Positions 48,601 through 57,400 of a stretch of 64,000 nucleotides of DNA are shown one piece after another. This DNA is from Rasiella rasia (GTDB lineage Bacteria; Bacteroidota; Bacteroidia; Flavobacteriales; Flavobacteriaceae): NCBI RefSeq assembly GCF_011044175.1, contig NZ_CP049057.1:310001-374000 (forward strand), in the 5' to 3' direction. How positions within the stretch are numbered: position 1 is the first letter of the stretch; every line of letters starts with the position of its first letter. A program made the translations under genes and the position numbers. The notes below the pieces were generated by a model, which did no database searches, had not been told where the DNA came from, and was given only the letters and a program-made list of their open reading frames with translations.

Positions 48601-50507
48601 GAGGAATTGAAGTTGCCTCAGGTGGAGGAACAACTACACTTACGAATGTAGACTTACTAAACAACACTACGGCATCTGCTCCTGGAAATGGAGGAGGACT
48701 GCATATTACAGGGGCTGACAATAGTACTGTAACAGGTGGAACGATTTCAGGAAATATTGCAGCCTTAGAAGGTGGTGGACTATGGAATGGATCAGGAACT
48801 ATGAGTGTAGACGGAGCTACTATTGATGGTAATACCGCAAGTGGAGCTATGGCGAATGAAGGTGGAGGAGGTATCTTCAACAATGGGGGTACACTTGATG
48901 TTATCAATGCAACCATCACAAATAATATCGCAGACGGAGCCTCTGGTTCTGGTGGTGGTATTTTAAATGACTCAGGTACAATTACGGTTGCCGACACAGA
49001 GATCTCTGGAAACACATCTATGAGAGCTGGTGGAGGAATTGAAGTTGCCTCAGGTGGAGGAACAACTACACTTACGAATGTAGATTTACTAAACAACGCT
49101 ACAGCATCTGCTCCAGGAAATGGAGGAGGACTGCATATTACAGGGGCTGACAACAGTACTGTAACAGGTGGAACGATTTCAGGAAATACTGCAGCCCTAG
49201 AAGGTGGTGGACTATGGAACGGATCTGGAACTATGAGTGTAGACGGAGCTACTATTGATGGTAATACCGCAAGTGGAGCTATGGCGAATGAAGGTGGAGG
49301 AGGCATCTTCAACAATGGGGGTACACTTGATGTTATCAATACAACCATCACAAATAATATCGCAGACGGAGCCTCTGGTTCTGGTGGTGGTGTTCTTAGC
49401 ACAGATGGAGCTGTAACAGTAACCGATTCAGAAATTAGTGCCAACGCTGCAATTAGAGCAGGTGGAGCAATCGAAATTATAGATGGTTCTTTAACCGTAA
49501 CTACGTCTCAACTATTAGATAATGATGTTGACGGAACTGCTGGTGCTGCAAACCCAGGAAATGGAGGTGCTTTGCATGTTACAGGAAATGCTTCGATAAT
49601 TGATATTGCTGAAACTACTGTAGACGGAAACAGAGCTGCAAATGAAGGTGGTGGACTATGGAATCAAGGAGGTAGTATAATGAATGTACTTACGTCTACA
49701 ATTTCAAGAAATAGCGCTGCTGAAGGTGGTGGTATCTACAACAATACAGATGCAATTACCACGGTAATGAGAAGTACAATTTCAAGTAACGATGCCAGTG
49801 CTAATGGTGGAGGTATTACAAACGACGGTGCTTCACTAGACTTAAACGCTGTTACAGTAGGAGCAAATACAGCCGCCGGAACAGGTGGAGGTATACAAAG
49901 TAATACCACTACAAGCTTGAAGAACACTATTGTTGCTTTAAACACAGCTGGTTCAGGTCAAGATGTAAGTGGTACATTTACTTCAAACGATTATAATTTA
50001 ATTGGTACCGACGATGAAGCAGCATTTCCAGAACAAGCTAACGATGTAGAAGAAGTAGATCCAATGTTAGGACCATTACAGAATAATGGTGGTACTACAG
50101 AAACACACGAGTTGTTACTAGGTTCTCAAGCCTATAATGGAGGAGACCCGGCAGATGGCTTTGACGACCAAATTGGTCAGAGCGTATTTGATTCAATTCG
50201 CGATATTGGAGCTTTTGAAGCGCAAGATATCTTGTTATCGATTGATGACATTTCAAACAATGGAACAGGTGTTGTTGTATATCCTAACCCATCACAAGGG
50301 TTAGCAAACATCGATATTCCTCAAACATTTGGAAGTGAAATTCAAATAACTGTTGTTGAACTAGGTTCAGGAAAAATTGTAAAGAATTTTAGAGCGAATC
50401 AAGGAACCAATCAGTTAGAGTTTGGTGGTATGGCCAATGGAGTTTATATCATTCAAATTGTTTCTGAAGGAGCAACATCAACACATAGGTTGATTTTAGC
50501 CAAATAA
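42657..50507 (+). CDS. 2616-residue secreted right-handed beta-helix repeat protein with T9SS sorting domain
   Basis: Signal peptide NWILLVSILLTTTLSYGQF, then the CSLREAI-like opening SNNAGAGSLRQAVLNANAAPGLNTITFD. The body is built from Pmp-like GG-rich repeats (GNTA, GGGIFNNGG, EGGGLWN, RAGGGIE). A ~144-residue super-repeat is marked by 15 copies of GNGG-[AG]-x-H-[ILVM]-[TS]-G between ~43378 and 49560. A choice-of-anchor-like part (LKNTIVALNTAGSGQDVSGT ... SIRDIGAFEAQ) precedes the T9SS type A domain (VVVYPNPSQGLANIDIP ... HRLILAK). It is probably a large surface or released adhesin. A long shadow frame on the other strand is a by-product of the repeats. Confidence 0.9.
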   Translation: MKSKITRNWILLVSILLTTTLSYGQFVVLNSNNAGAGSLRQAVLNANAAPGLNTITFDLATDGVPILLTAGITISDDVTITGNGSGTTIIDGSSGANRFLATGGTNTSFDAVTIQNFLHTSTTENGAAIAIVGGSLTVTNAVFENNESNGAVGGGAVLVRNATSLFTNSTFTNNRAVNTTSGSGGAILVDVSGVATISGSTFNGNTAVRAGGAIEKNGTDMLTITDTSFDGNVASGGTAPGNGGALHITGAANSTITGGIVSNNTAVEGGGFWNGTGLMTMNGISFDDNIATGGTTGGGGVFTVGGPLTIIDSNFNRNIATTGSASGGAIFAAANAVVDINGMPTGGFFQENQANRAGGAIEMSAGGTLTIANSNLGNNIANGAPGNGGAIHLTGNANLTISDSNVAANIAALEGGGLWNGSGTMTVTNTTVTGNDAQGGAAADDGGGGIFNNGGSLIVDGTSTITGNTATGALGSGGGILTLGGTLIVDNITISGNTANRAGGGIEINGGAGYAFTNLTLDNNSIATPNPGNGGGLHVTGNVDTSFTNCVITNNNANEGGGLWNNAGNMTIVSSTITGNSALGNATGGGGIFNLGPGDVNIDATTTLSSNIASGMTPGGRGGAIFNNTDGTLTLASGLNINGNYASRAGGAIEDASNGLLILNGIVMQGNAAGVDIGLGNTIMPNPGNGGALHLSGTTSATLDFFSNVSNNQAASEGGGLWNNLGTLTVNLPIMDGNIAYGDDATNGGGAIFNNGGTLSINGGAYSNNTALGTSGSGGAVMSTDGTVTITDVVMAFNSANRAGGAIELIEGALDVSGNYNLSQNNAGANPGNGGAVHITGAANSTFTGGLIQNNIAGREGGGLWNGTGTMTVTNTNISGNDAQGPAGDDGGGGIFNNGGALIVMGTSVLDGNSASGLSGSGGGIFNLTPGTLVVDGVEITNNTANRAGGGIELNAVAGETYSFDDITLTNNSIATPNPGNGGGLHITGAGDVNISNSLVDGNSANEGGGLWNHNGNMTITNTVITNNSALGPNTGGGGLFNLGGGTLAIDVASTLTGNIASGATPGGRGGAIFNNTGGTLTIAPGSTINGNYASRAGGAIEDASGNTLLLDNVTLSGNAAGVDIGLGNTITPNPGNGGAIHLSGTSGLTISNSLVDANLAASEGGGLWNGLGTMTIDAVQITNNIASGAAGDNGGGGVFNNGGTLDILTGTNINNNLANGASGSGGALLSTDGTVTIADIFIDQNSANRAGGGIEIIDGTVNLTGTVLVNNDVNGTAGTPSPGNGGGMHVTGIATITVSDALVGNNEAFNEGGGLWNQAGSTMNVTNTSLNLNLAVSGPGGGAIFNNGGDMNIDGGNAISNKATGISGSGGGLLSTDGIITVTNGMFDGNSANRAGGGIEIVDGTLNLTDTTLQGNDVSGNAGTPNPGNGGGVHITGVATTTITNGAITSNDAASEGGGLWNQAGSTMTVDGTSIDSNQAGGAAADNGGGGIFNNGGILIVQNLSSINNNAATGTAGSGGGIQNVDGGSVTVTNSAITNNTAKRAGGGIEDNSTGAAGIITLTDVTLDDNFVGTAPGNGGGLHMTGPGTSTITNGSVSNNRATLEGGGLWNGSGTMTVDGTTVDGNTANGDMANEGGGGIFNNGGTLDVINATITNNIADGSSGSGGGILNDSGTITVADTEISGNTSMRAGGGIEVASGGGTTTLTNVDLLNNTTASAPGNGGGLHITGADNSTVTGGTISGNTAALEGGGLWNGSGTMSVDGATIDGNTASGDGANEGGGGIFNNGGTLDVINATITNNIADGASGSGGGILNDSGTITVADTEISGNTSMRAGGGIEVASGGGTTTLTNVDLLNNTTASAPGNGGGLHITGADNSTVTGGTISGNTAALEGGGLWNGSGTMSVDGATIDGNTASGAMANEGGGGIFNNGGTLDVINTTITNNIADGASGSGGGILNDSGTITVADTEISGNTSMRAGGGIEVASGGGTTTLTNVDLLNNTTASAPGNGGGLHITGADNSTVTGGTISGNIAALEGGGLWNGSGTMSVDGATIDGNTASGAMANEGGGGIFNNGGTLDVINATITNNIADGASGSGGGILNDSGTITVADTEISGNTSMRAGGGIEVASGGGTTTLTNVDLLNNATASAPGNGGGLHITGADNSTVTGGTISGNTAALEGGGLWNGSGTMSVDGATIDGNTASGAMANEGGGGIFNNGGTLDVINTTITNNIADGASGSGGGVLSTDGAVTVTDSEISANAAIRAGGAIEIIDGSLTVTTSQLLDNDVDGTAGAANPGNGGALHVTGNASIIDIAETTVDGNRAANEGGGLWNQGGSIMNVLTSTISRNSAAEGGGIYNNTDAITTVMRSTISSNDASANGGGITNDGASLDLNAVTVGANTAAGTGGGIQSNTTTSLKNTIVALNTAGSGQDVSGTFTSNDYNLIGTDDEAAFPEQANDVEEVDPMLGPLQNNGGTTETHELLLGSQAYNGGDPADGFDDQIGQSVFDSIRDIGAFEAQDILLSIDDISNNGTGVVVYPNPSQGLANIDIPQTFGSEIQITVVELGSGKIVKNFRANQGTNQLEFGGMANGVYIIQIVSEGATSTHRLILAK
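47559..49390 (+). repeat. 432-bp tandem repeat array (four units plus ~100 bp of a fifth)
   Basis: Units start at 47559, 47991, 48423, 48855 and 49287, each exactly 432 bp (144 codons), beginning AA(C/T)GA(A)GGTGGAGGAGG. They differ at few sites. Units 3 and 5 share two variants (GGC in the first Gly run, and Thr in VINTTIT) that units 2 and 4 lack. The fifth diverges after GGTTCTGGTGGTGGTG at 49390. Confidence 0.9.
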
Positions 50508-50528
50508 ATAATTGCTATGAAAAGGAAA

Positions 50529-50556
50529 AGCCTCTTCTTCGGAAGGGGCTTTTTTT
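50529..50556 (+). terminator. intrinsic terminator after the beta-helix giant gene
   Basis: AGCCTCTTC pairs with GAAGGGGCT (one U-G) around a TTCG tetraloop, followed by seven T. Confidence 0.9.
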
Positions 50557-50574
50557 ATACATTCTTTTGAAATT

Positions 50575-50766
50575 TTACTTCTTGTTAATTACTTTAATTG
50601 TTTCAGGGTAGGTAATTTCATATGAAGCATTTGAAGCTAGATTCTTTACAGTAAAAACCTGTTCATTACTCCAACGAATTTCAACTGAAACCTCATTGTC
50701 TTCACCAAGACCAAAATGCTGTTCTTTAGGATGCACAGATAGATACCCCGAAGTACTATGAATTTC
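50575..50766 (-). pseudogene. C-terminal remnant of an ASPIC/UnbV (CRTAC1-like) gene
   Basis: The minus strand reads EIHSTSGYLSVHPKEQHFGLG, then EDNEVSVEIRWSNEQVFTVKNL and ASNASYEITYPETIKVINKK, then stop. The G-Y-L-S-x-x-P...H-F-G-L-G pattern followed by VEIRW is the end of the ASPIC/UnbV domain found in large FG-GAP/TonB-linked proteins of Bacteroidota. Upstream of residue 1 the frame meets a stop (TAA) at once, so only ~63 codons of what is normally a >500-residue protein remain. The break lies within 10 bp of the start of the decayed phoH/purC copy. Confidence 0.7.
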
Positions 50767-50773
50767 TTACAAT

Positions 50774-51125
50774 ATGTTTTAAACACGTGAGGGGAAAAGT
50801 GCAAAATTTATAATAACCAGTGACCCAAGATAGATAGCTTTGCCGAGGCATATTAATTCAGGTTCAATAGAAGCACTTTTAGTATAAACAACGTAAAAGG
50901 AGGGAGGATAATATATCAAGACGACAAAGATGTAATTTGTCACCGTCTTGTAAGAGAAGTGATAACAGCTTATAAAAACATCGAAAATTTAGTTTCTTAG
51001 ATTAATAAAAATTATAATCATATATTACCCATTCAAGGAGTAATTTGATAATTTTCTACTACTTTAAACCTAAGATTAGCTATGTATACTGCAATAGACA
51101 TTCCGTTTATAAAACAGTTTTAGAA
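50774..51125 (+). pseudogene. degenerate second copy of the phoH 3' end, spacer and purC 5' end
   Basis: The sequence aligns along its length with 40939-41320. GGAAAAGTGCAAAATTT at ~50790, GATGTAATTTGTCACCGTCTTGTAAGAGAAGTGATA at ~50929 (FVI...HRLVKEVI in PhoH), AAAAACATCGAAAATTTAG, then the spacer AAATTATAATCATATA, ATTCAAGG and ATTAGCTATG, then a start like purC (ATAGACATTCCGTTTATAAA, matching SVYK after a ~27-bp gap). Frameshifts and stops (for example TAA in the phoH part) show it is not coding. Confidence 0.8.
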
Positions 51126-51151
51126 TATCTTTAATTTGTCAACTATAACTT

Positions 51152-52495
51152 ATGCAAAAAATCTTAATACTTCTATTTGCGGTGTTAAACCTTTCTTTTC
51201 AAACAAAAGAAAGCTTAAATAGTATTTTTGAAAACTGTCTAATTTCTGATACAGAAAGTAATATTGCTCGAGAGAATCCTATTAGGGTTATCGCATTTGA
51301 TGAAGCTAACAATCGTATAAAAACAAACTATACATTACTCGAGAATCTGGTAATAAAAGCGACAAATCAGGAATCTTGGTTTATAACACAAAGCGAAGAA
51401 GCTACAACCATTGTTGAAATTAAACATGTAGACGTTAAATCTGGTTGGATTACCATTGGCGAAACCTATGCTGGATTTTTTAATATGGATGATGGTGAGA
51501 CCCTAGAGTTTTTTAATCCGTTTATTAATTATAAAATTATTAACAACAAGCCTTTGTTTGATACGTATCCAACAAGGGTAGAAAATGAAAATATTAATTA
51601 TATACAAGCGGGCGGAATCATTAAAAGAGCAGCAAATGATTATGTGTTACTAACGCCTGTTATTTTTGGTGCGCATAAAAAAAGATCACTTTATTATGCT
51701 ACAAGTTCGGATTTAGAAAATTGGAAATTTCAGAATCAAAAATTACTTGATACAGAAGAAATTGCGTTCGCAAAGAAAAAGGGAAATGTCTTTAGTACAG
51801 GAAATCCTTTAGAATTGAAAGATGGTACATTCTTAGTTCTACTAGGTGTAGAACAACCCAATGGAAACTATACTTCAGCATATATGATTCTCAATAAAGA
51901 CTTAGAAGTAATACAAGTACCTCAAGAAATAAAATTACCTAATTGGCATGGCGTATCTCAAAATAGTTTTCCATTGTCCATAACAAAATATAATGATACC
52001 TTCCGTATACTGTTACATCGAAGAAGTGAAAATTTTATCGACTCCGAAATTCATGAAATTACAACAAAAAACATAGTTAAAGCATTTGATTATAACGAGG
52101 GGATTCTCTCTTCTTCAATCATTCAAGAAACTAGAAATGCTAGTGGGTATTTACGCGGTAAAGCGGATGATGCTAGTTATTTAATCTTTAATTCTGAATT
52201 ATATATTTTACTAGGCAGTGAAGAATTGCCCTCTGAATATTTAACTTCTTTTAATCGTGAATATGGTCTGTTAAAGTTAGAAAATAAGAAATGGATTCAC
52301 GACGAACGTAGTCCGCTAATTGTTAATCCAATGACTATTCATCATAAATATCCGGAGTATGAATGGGCTTCAGATCATTTAGGAGGATTTATTTCCCCTG
52401 TATTTAATGAGAATTTTCTATATTTATTTTTAACATTTGGAACTGATAATCCAGACTATCTTCTTTCAGGAATTAAAATAGAAATACCAAAATAA
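51152..52495 (+). CDS. secreted protein with five-bladed beta-propeller-like (GH43/GH32-like) pattern, function unknown
   Basis: 447 residues with a hydrophobic N-terminus (ILILLFAVLNLSFQ). No family was firmly recognised. Several blocks have the look of GH43/GH32/GH68-type propellers: AGGIIKRAANDYVLLTPV, RSLYYATSSDLENWKF (strand ending in 'SxDxxxW'), GNPLELKDGTFLVLLG, YGLLKLENKKWIHDER. Three acidic catalytic residues cannot be placed with confidence. It is probably exported. It starts 26 bp after the decayed phoH/purC copy and may have arrived with it. Confidence 0.65.
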   Translation: MQKILILLFAVLNLSFQTKESLNSIFENCLISDTESNIARENPIRVIAFDEANNRIKTNYTLLENLVIKATNQESWFITQSEEATTIVEIKHVDVKSGWITIGETYAGFFNMDDGETLEFFNPFINYKIINNKPLFDTYPTRVENENINYIQAGGIIKRAANDYVLLTPVIFGAHKKRSLYYATSSDLENWKFQNQKLLDTEEIAFAKKKGNVFSTGNPLELKDGTFLVLLGVEQPNGNYTSAYMILNKDLEVIQVPQEIKLPNWHGVSQNSFPLSITKYNDTFRILLHRRSENFIDSEIHEITTKNIVKAFDYNEGILSSSIIQETRNASGYLRGKADDASYLIFNSELYILLGSEELPSEYLTSFNREYGLLKLENKKWIHDERSPLIVNPMTIHHKYPEYEWASDHLGGFISPVFNENFLYLFLTFGTDNPDYLLSGIKIEIPK

Positions 52496-52603
52496 CGTAA
52501 ACTTGAAGTAAAGAACTATTTATTAATTTTGATAACTTCTCTTTTTTATTAAAAGTATGTTCTTCGATACTTTATATAACAAAGTATAAAGTAAATGAGC
52601 TAA

Positions 52604-53593
52604 ATGATTTCAATAGATAAATTAAATTTTTTACTTATAATTTTAAGTTTTGTACTAGCCTGTTTTTTGCCTTTTGAATTATTTTTATTTAGCTATGCCT
52701 TCTTCGGACCATTACATTATCTAACAGAGACGAATTGGATTAGAGATAAAAAATACTTCGTAGATAACACACACTGGAAATACATAGTATTTATTTCAGC
52801 TATAATCTATTCTTTACCGTATATCTTTTCCCTTCCATTTTGGTCTCATTTACTAGATGAATCTACAATATCTTTTTTTACCAAAAACTTGGTAAAATAC
52901 ACCAATATGCTATTATTATTTGTGCTAGTGTCTGCAATTAGTTCTGCATTTTTTAAAACCTATAAAGCATTTATTATAAGCTTTATGTTTACATTAGGTT
53001 TTTCCTTTTGGTTGTACACCACCGATATTTATATACTAATACTTGGCTTGCTGTTACCAACAATTATCCACGTGTATGTGTTTACTATTTTATTTATGAT
53101 TTACGGTATTAGGAAAGAAAAAAATACGTTCGGCATTGTGAATGTTGCTCTAGTTCTACTACTTCCTATTTCTTTGTTCTTTATTGACTTAGATTTTTTC
53201 TCGTATCGATTTTCCGATATTATTAAAGCGAATTACATAGACAATAATTTTCATGTACTGAACGCTAACTTGGCAAATATTTTTGGAGTGTATGAAGATT
53301 TAAAATTTTTCTTCTATGAAAAAATAGATTTAAAAATCCAAATATTTATCGCTTTTGCATACCTCTATCATTATTTGAATTGGTTTTCAAAAACCACAAT
53401 TATAGGATGGCATAAACAATTAAACAGAAAAAAGACGATAATCATCTTTTCAGTATGGATAGTACTTTTAGCAGCGTATTATTACGATTATAGATTGGGA
53501 TTGATACTGTCTATTTTCTTCAGTATATCACACGTTATGTTTGAGTTTCCATTGAATATAATAACAATTAAGCAGATATTTCGATTGAAATAA
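52604..53593 (+). CDS. polytopic membrane protein, unknown, with conserved-looking histidines
   Basis: 329 residues with about eight hydrophobic segments. His-containing motifs lie at membrane edges: FGPLHYLTE near residue 40, NTHWKYI, TIIHVYVF, FAYLYHYLNWFSKTTIIGWHK near 255, and SISHVMFEF near the end. Such patterns occur in Brp/Blh-type and other membrane oxygenase/hydroxylase folds, but I cannot match a family. It follows the propeller-like gene by ~110 bp and is convergent with the methyltransferase gene. No functional call. Confidence 0.7.
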   Translation: MISIDKLNFLLIILSFVLACFLPFELFLFSYAFFGPLHYLTETNWIRDKKYFVDNTHWKYIVFISAIIYSLPYIFSLPFWSHLLDESTISFFTKNLVKYTNMLLLFVLVSAISSAFFKTYKAFIISFMFTLGFSFWLYTTDIYILILGLLLPTIIHVYVFTILFMIYGIRKEKNTFGIVNVALVLLLPISLFFIDLDFFSYRFSDIIKANYIDNNFHVLNANLANIFGVYEDLKFFFYEKIDLKIQIFIAFAYLYHYLNWFSKTTIIGWHKQLNRKKTIIIFSVWIVLLAAYYYDYRLGLILSIFFSISHVMFEFPLNIITIKQIFRLK

Positions 53594-53649
53594 AGCTATG
53601 CCAAAGATCAATATTAAACTATTGTACCAGTTGTATACTTATTTCGCAG

Positions 53650-54423
53650 CTATTTCTTCAAAACACAGAAAAAATCTAATGTATTTTGCGAATACACCCC
53701 CAATGAATAGTCTTCTAAGGAAATATTATTTACTAGGGTTGAATTTTTTTTAAAGAGCGTTTTTCTATTTATTCTATTAGTAATTTCGTAGGGTAACTTT
53801 AGAAGAGCTGCGGGTACTAAGTACTGTATTTTAAAAATGTCTAACCTTAGAATTTTTTCAACAGATTTTTTATTTTTCAAATAGTATTCGTCTGTTTTTT
53901 TATTTCCCTGAATACTTGCAACTTTATAGTCTACAAAACTTTTCTTAATTAAACTATTTATCTCAGCGTAGTTATATTCTTTATAGTGCCAAGGATTTCT
54001 GGCAATGGTTTTTTTTGAATTTGGAGTAGTAATATAGGCGATACCGTCTGGTTTTAAAACACGGTGAATTTCTTTAATAAAAGCATCTGCATCTTTTATG
54101 TGCTCTAATACTTGAAAGGAAACGATAACATCAAAACTATTGTCGTTTAGCTTAAGAGAAGGAGTTATATTTTGCATTAATACTGAAGTATTTGGATATT
54201 TTCGTTTAATTTTTTTCAGTACTTTTTTATTTTTATCTATGACCGTTAGAGATTTCGACTTTCTTGAAATAATATCCAAACCGTAGCCCTCTCCACAACC
54301 TATTTCTAAAACATCTCCGTGCACTTTATTGGCAATTAAGGTGTACGCCTTTAAAGTTCTTTGAAATAAAGGGTTATCAGACAAAATTTTAGAAGAAGTT
54401 ACTTCAGTGGAAAATAAAAACAT
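53650..54423 (-). CDS. class I SAM-dependent methyltransferase
   Basis: 257 residues from the ATG at 54423, 11 bp after the DUF2723 stop; the frame goes back to 54501 inside that gene. Methyltransf_11-type motif I is VLEIGCGEGYGLDI near residue 40. NSFDVIVSFQVLEHIKDADAFIKEIHRVLKPDG follows, with the usual TTPN. The protein family methylates sugars, lipids or small molecules. Its coupling to a DUF2723 glycosyltransferase-like gene suggests a surface-glycan substrate, as inference. Confidence 0.9.
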   Translation of the reverse strand: MFLFSTEVTSSKILSDNPLFQRTLKAYTLIANKVHGDVLEIGCGEGYGLDIISRKSKSLTVIDKNKKVLKKIKRKYPNTSVLMQNITPSLKLNDNSFDVIVSFQVLEHIKDADAFIKEIHRVLKPDGIAYITTPNSKKTIARNPWHYKEYNYAEINSLIKKSFVDYKVASIQGNKKTDEYYLKNKKSVEKILRLDIFKIQYLVPAALLKLPYEITNRINRKTLFKKNSTLVNNISLEDYSLGVYSQNTLDFFCVLKK

Positions 54424-54433
54424 GAATAATAGA

Positions 54434-57400
54434 TTAATAGGGCCAATTCCGTTGCTTCCAAAGATTATGTTTAGTTTCAAAAGCTTTATAACCTTTATCA
54501 TCTACATTTAAAGTTGATATTTCTCCAGGAAACTGTTGCCTCATTTGTATATACATATTTTTTAATTTTTCAGCATAACTTACGTTTATAGCTGGATACG
54601 GCGGGTCGAATGAGGTAATCCATACAAGCTCATCCCAAATGTTTTTCATAGCCGTCGCACAGATATTGTCACCCTTGGTTTTTAAGCCAGCTCTATAATA
54701 TAATTTACCCAAGGCATATGCATATTGCTTATAGGCTATTGTTTTATTAGGAAAAAGAGAGAAACATTTATCTAAGACAAGAATGGCTTCTTCTTTTTTA
54801 TTTTCTTCCAATAACGCTTGGGCTAAAAAATAATAATTTCGTCTTAAAATATCCTGAACATAGACCCTATTTTCATAAGGTATAAATTTCTCATCATCAT
54901 TTAAACCTTCAAATTGCAGTTTATTCATGATGTACGGATACATCATATTTGTATTTACAATTTTTGGGTTGAGTGTATCTCCCTTTCTTTGAATAGGAGC
55001 AAGGCGTTCAACCATTCCATTATGTACTAAATAATCTTGTAAGCCTAAATAATGGCCAGACTTACCGTTAATAGCAAAACATATGGGCCTATCATGTATG
55101 TTATTTGTAATAACGTTCATTAGAACAATTTCATTAAGGCCGTAAAAATCTTTTGGGTAGTCCCATTTTACTTCGGCAGTATAGAATGCATTTAAATCTT
55201 CAGCTGTTAAACCATTCTTCTTCATTTTGAAGGTGTCTATTGGGATGGAGAATTTAGTTGCGGGCATATAATGCCTTAATCTCCCATTCCAATTAATTTG
55301 GGTGGTACTATCCTGAAAGAATTCGAATAAAATAGGTAATTCTGCTGCTCGGTCAATTTCTTTTTGAAGTGGAATTAACTTATCTACTCCATTAATATAA
55401 AAATGCTTCTTCAAACTTATTTGAATAGGCTTAGAAGAACCCACTGTATGCTTAAGTCTATCTATATGAGTATCTAAATTCAATTGATCAAAATTTAAAA
55501 CTCTCACATCTGTTCTATAATTCTCAACTTCTTGTAAATACCACAGAGGAAATGTCATGTTATCTCCATTTGTAATCAGTATGGCTTGTTCTGGGCAAGC
55601 ATCTAAGTAAGCTTTTCCAAATTCATAAGCAAAAGTGTCTTTACTACGTTGATGATCATCCCACCCTTTTGCTAGCATTTGTATAGGTCCGCCAATTAAG
55701 ACCAGAATTGAAACCACAATTAATCTAATCTTGGCTGAAACTAAAAATTTAAGGGTGTTGTAAAATAAAAGAATTGAAAGACCTACCCAAAGTGAAAAAA
55801 TAAGAAATGAACCAATAAAAATATAATCTCGTTCTCTAACCAAAATACTTGACGGAACGGGGTTTATATATAATGTTATACCTAATCCGAAAGATAGAAA
55901 AATAAATAATGTTGTTAAAAAAAACTGTCTATGTTTTACAAGTGAAAGCAGACCAATAATCCCAAAAATAAAGGGAATGAAATAATAGGCGTTCCTACTT
56001 TTGTCGGTTCTAAAATATTCTGGCATTTTGGAATAATCACCAACTCTTGCTTTGTCTATACTATTTATTCCGCTAATCCAATTACCATCCTTTACATAGC
56101 CCAACCCCTGATTGTTATTTTGTTTTCCGATAAAATTCCAAAATAAGTAACGAAGGTTTAACCACGAAACTTGATAATCTATAAAGAAATTGAAATTTTC
56201 TTTAAATGTTGGTTTGTAAATTTTCTTGATTTCTCCATTGACCGAATAATCGATTGGCTCGCCTTTTATAGTCGTCCATAATTTGTACTCGTTTTCATCT
56301 TTAGCCTCATATAGCCTTGGAAAAAACATGGAAAATTCATCAGCATAGTTTATGTTTTGGAAGTCACCATTATCGACAGTGATATATTTTTGTTTTTCAG
56401 AGTCAAATGTCAAAATGGGGTCACCATTTAAAAATGGTTTTTGATTATTTAGAGGTGCGTTATATGTATAACCATTTAATAAAGGTATGCTGCTTATACC
56501 AAACTGGTCTCCCTTTATATATTGCAACATCCTATTACTATTTTCTATGCCATTGGCGATTTGCGAATTAGCTTTAGATCTTTGAATAGGCATTAAATAA
56601 GAGCTAACACCTACAAGAAAAAACAATAGGGCTAATACAATATGGTGTGCATTGAATTTCTTTTTTCTATATGTATATAATAGTGAGATTCCAAAGAATG
56701 CGGTTATAATTGCTAGCATAACAAGTATACCTGTATTCATAGAAGTGTTAAGTGTATTCACTAACCAAATGTCTAGAGAATTTGCCATTTGTATAATACC
56801 CTGAATAATAAACAGGTAAATAAAAAAAAACAATAAACAGCCAAATAGTAAGGATAGCACTGTATTTTTTATAGTTAATCCATATTTTTTATGGGTAAAT
56901 AAAAGTGATAGAGGAATGATTGTAGATATGAGTATTAAATGAACTCCTGTAGAAATACCAAATAATAGTGCTAATAATAACAATAACCTATCGCCCTCAA
57001 TATCATTCAATGAATGTTCCCACTTTAACATTATATAAATCATTATCGCTAACAATGCGAACGAAAGAGTATATACCTCTGTTTCAGTAGAAGCAATCCA
57101 AAAACTATTTGAGAAGGCCAATGTTAACGCACTTGTAAGACCTGTTAAATAAGGCAAGTACGCTATTTCAAAATCAGATTTCTTACTTTGGATTTTAGTA
57201 GTTATATGAAAAGTTATTTTAAAAAGGTATGTCACGGTTAACGCCCCGAAAAAACCAGATATCAGATTTGATACAAAGGCCGCTTTAGAAGCAGAAAAAA
57301 ACTGTAACACTATACTGCAAAGCATTGTGTAAAAAGGAGCGCCTGGAGGATGAGTGGCTTGTAAATTATAATTGCTACCAATAAATTCGGGACTATCCCA

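Noticed and set aside
47559-49390. CRISPR-like array
   Set aside because: The repeats are 432 bp, coding and contiguous without spacers. The same holds for the 198-bp and 114-bp arrays.
47225-49444. 739-codon open frame on the minus strand
   Set aside because: It is the antisense shadow of the 432-bp repeat array; a stop-free frame is copied with each unit. It is Pro/Ser-rich without any domain, and lies wholly inside the T9SS giant gene.
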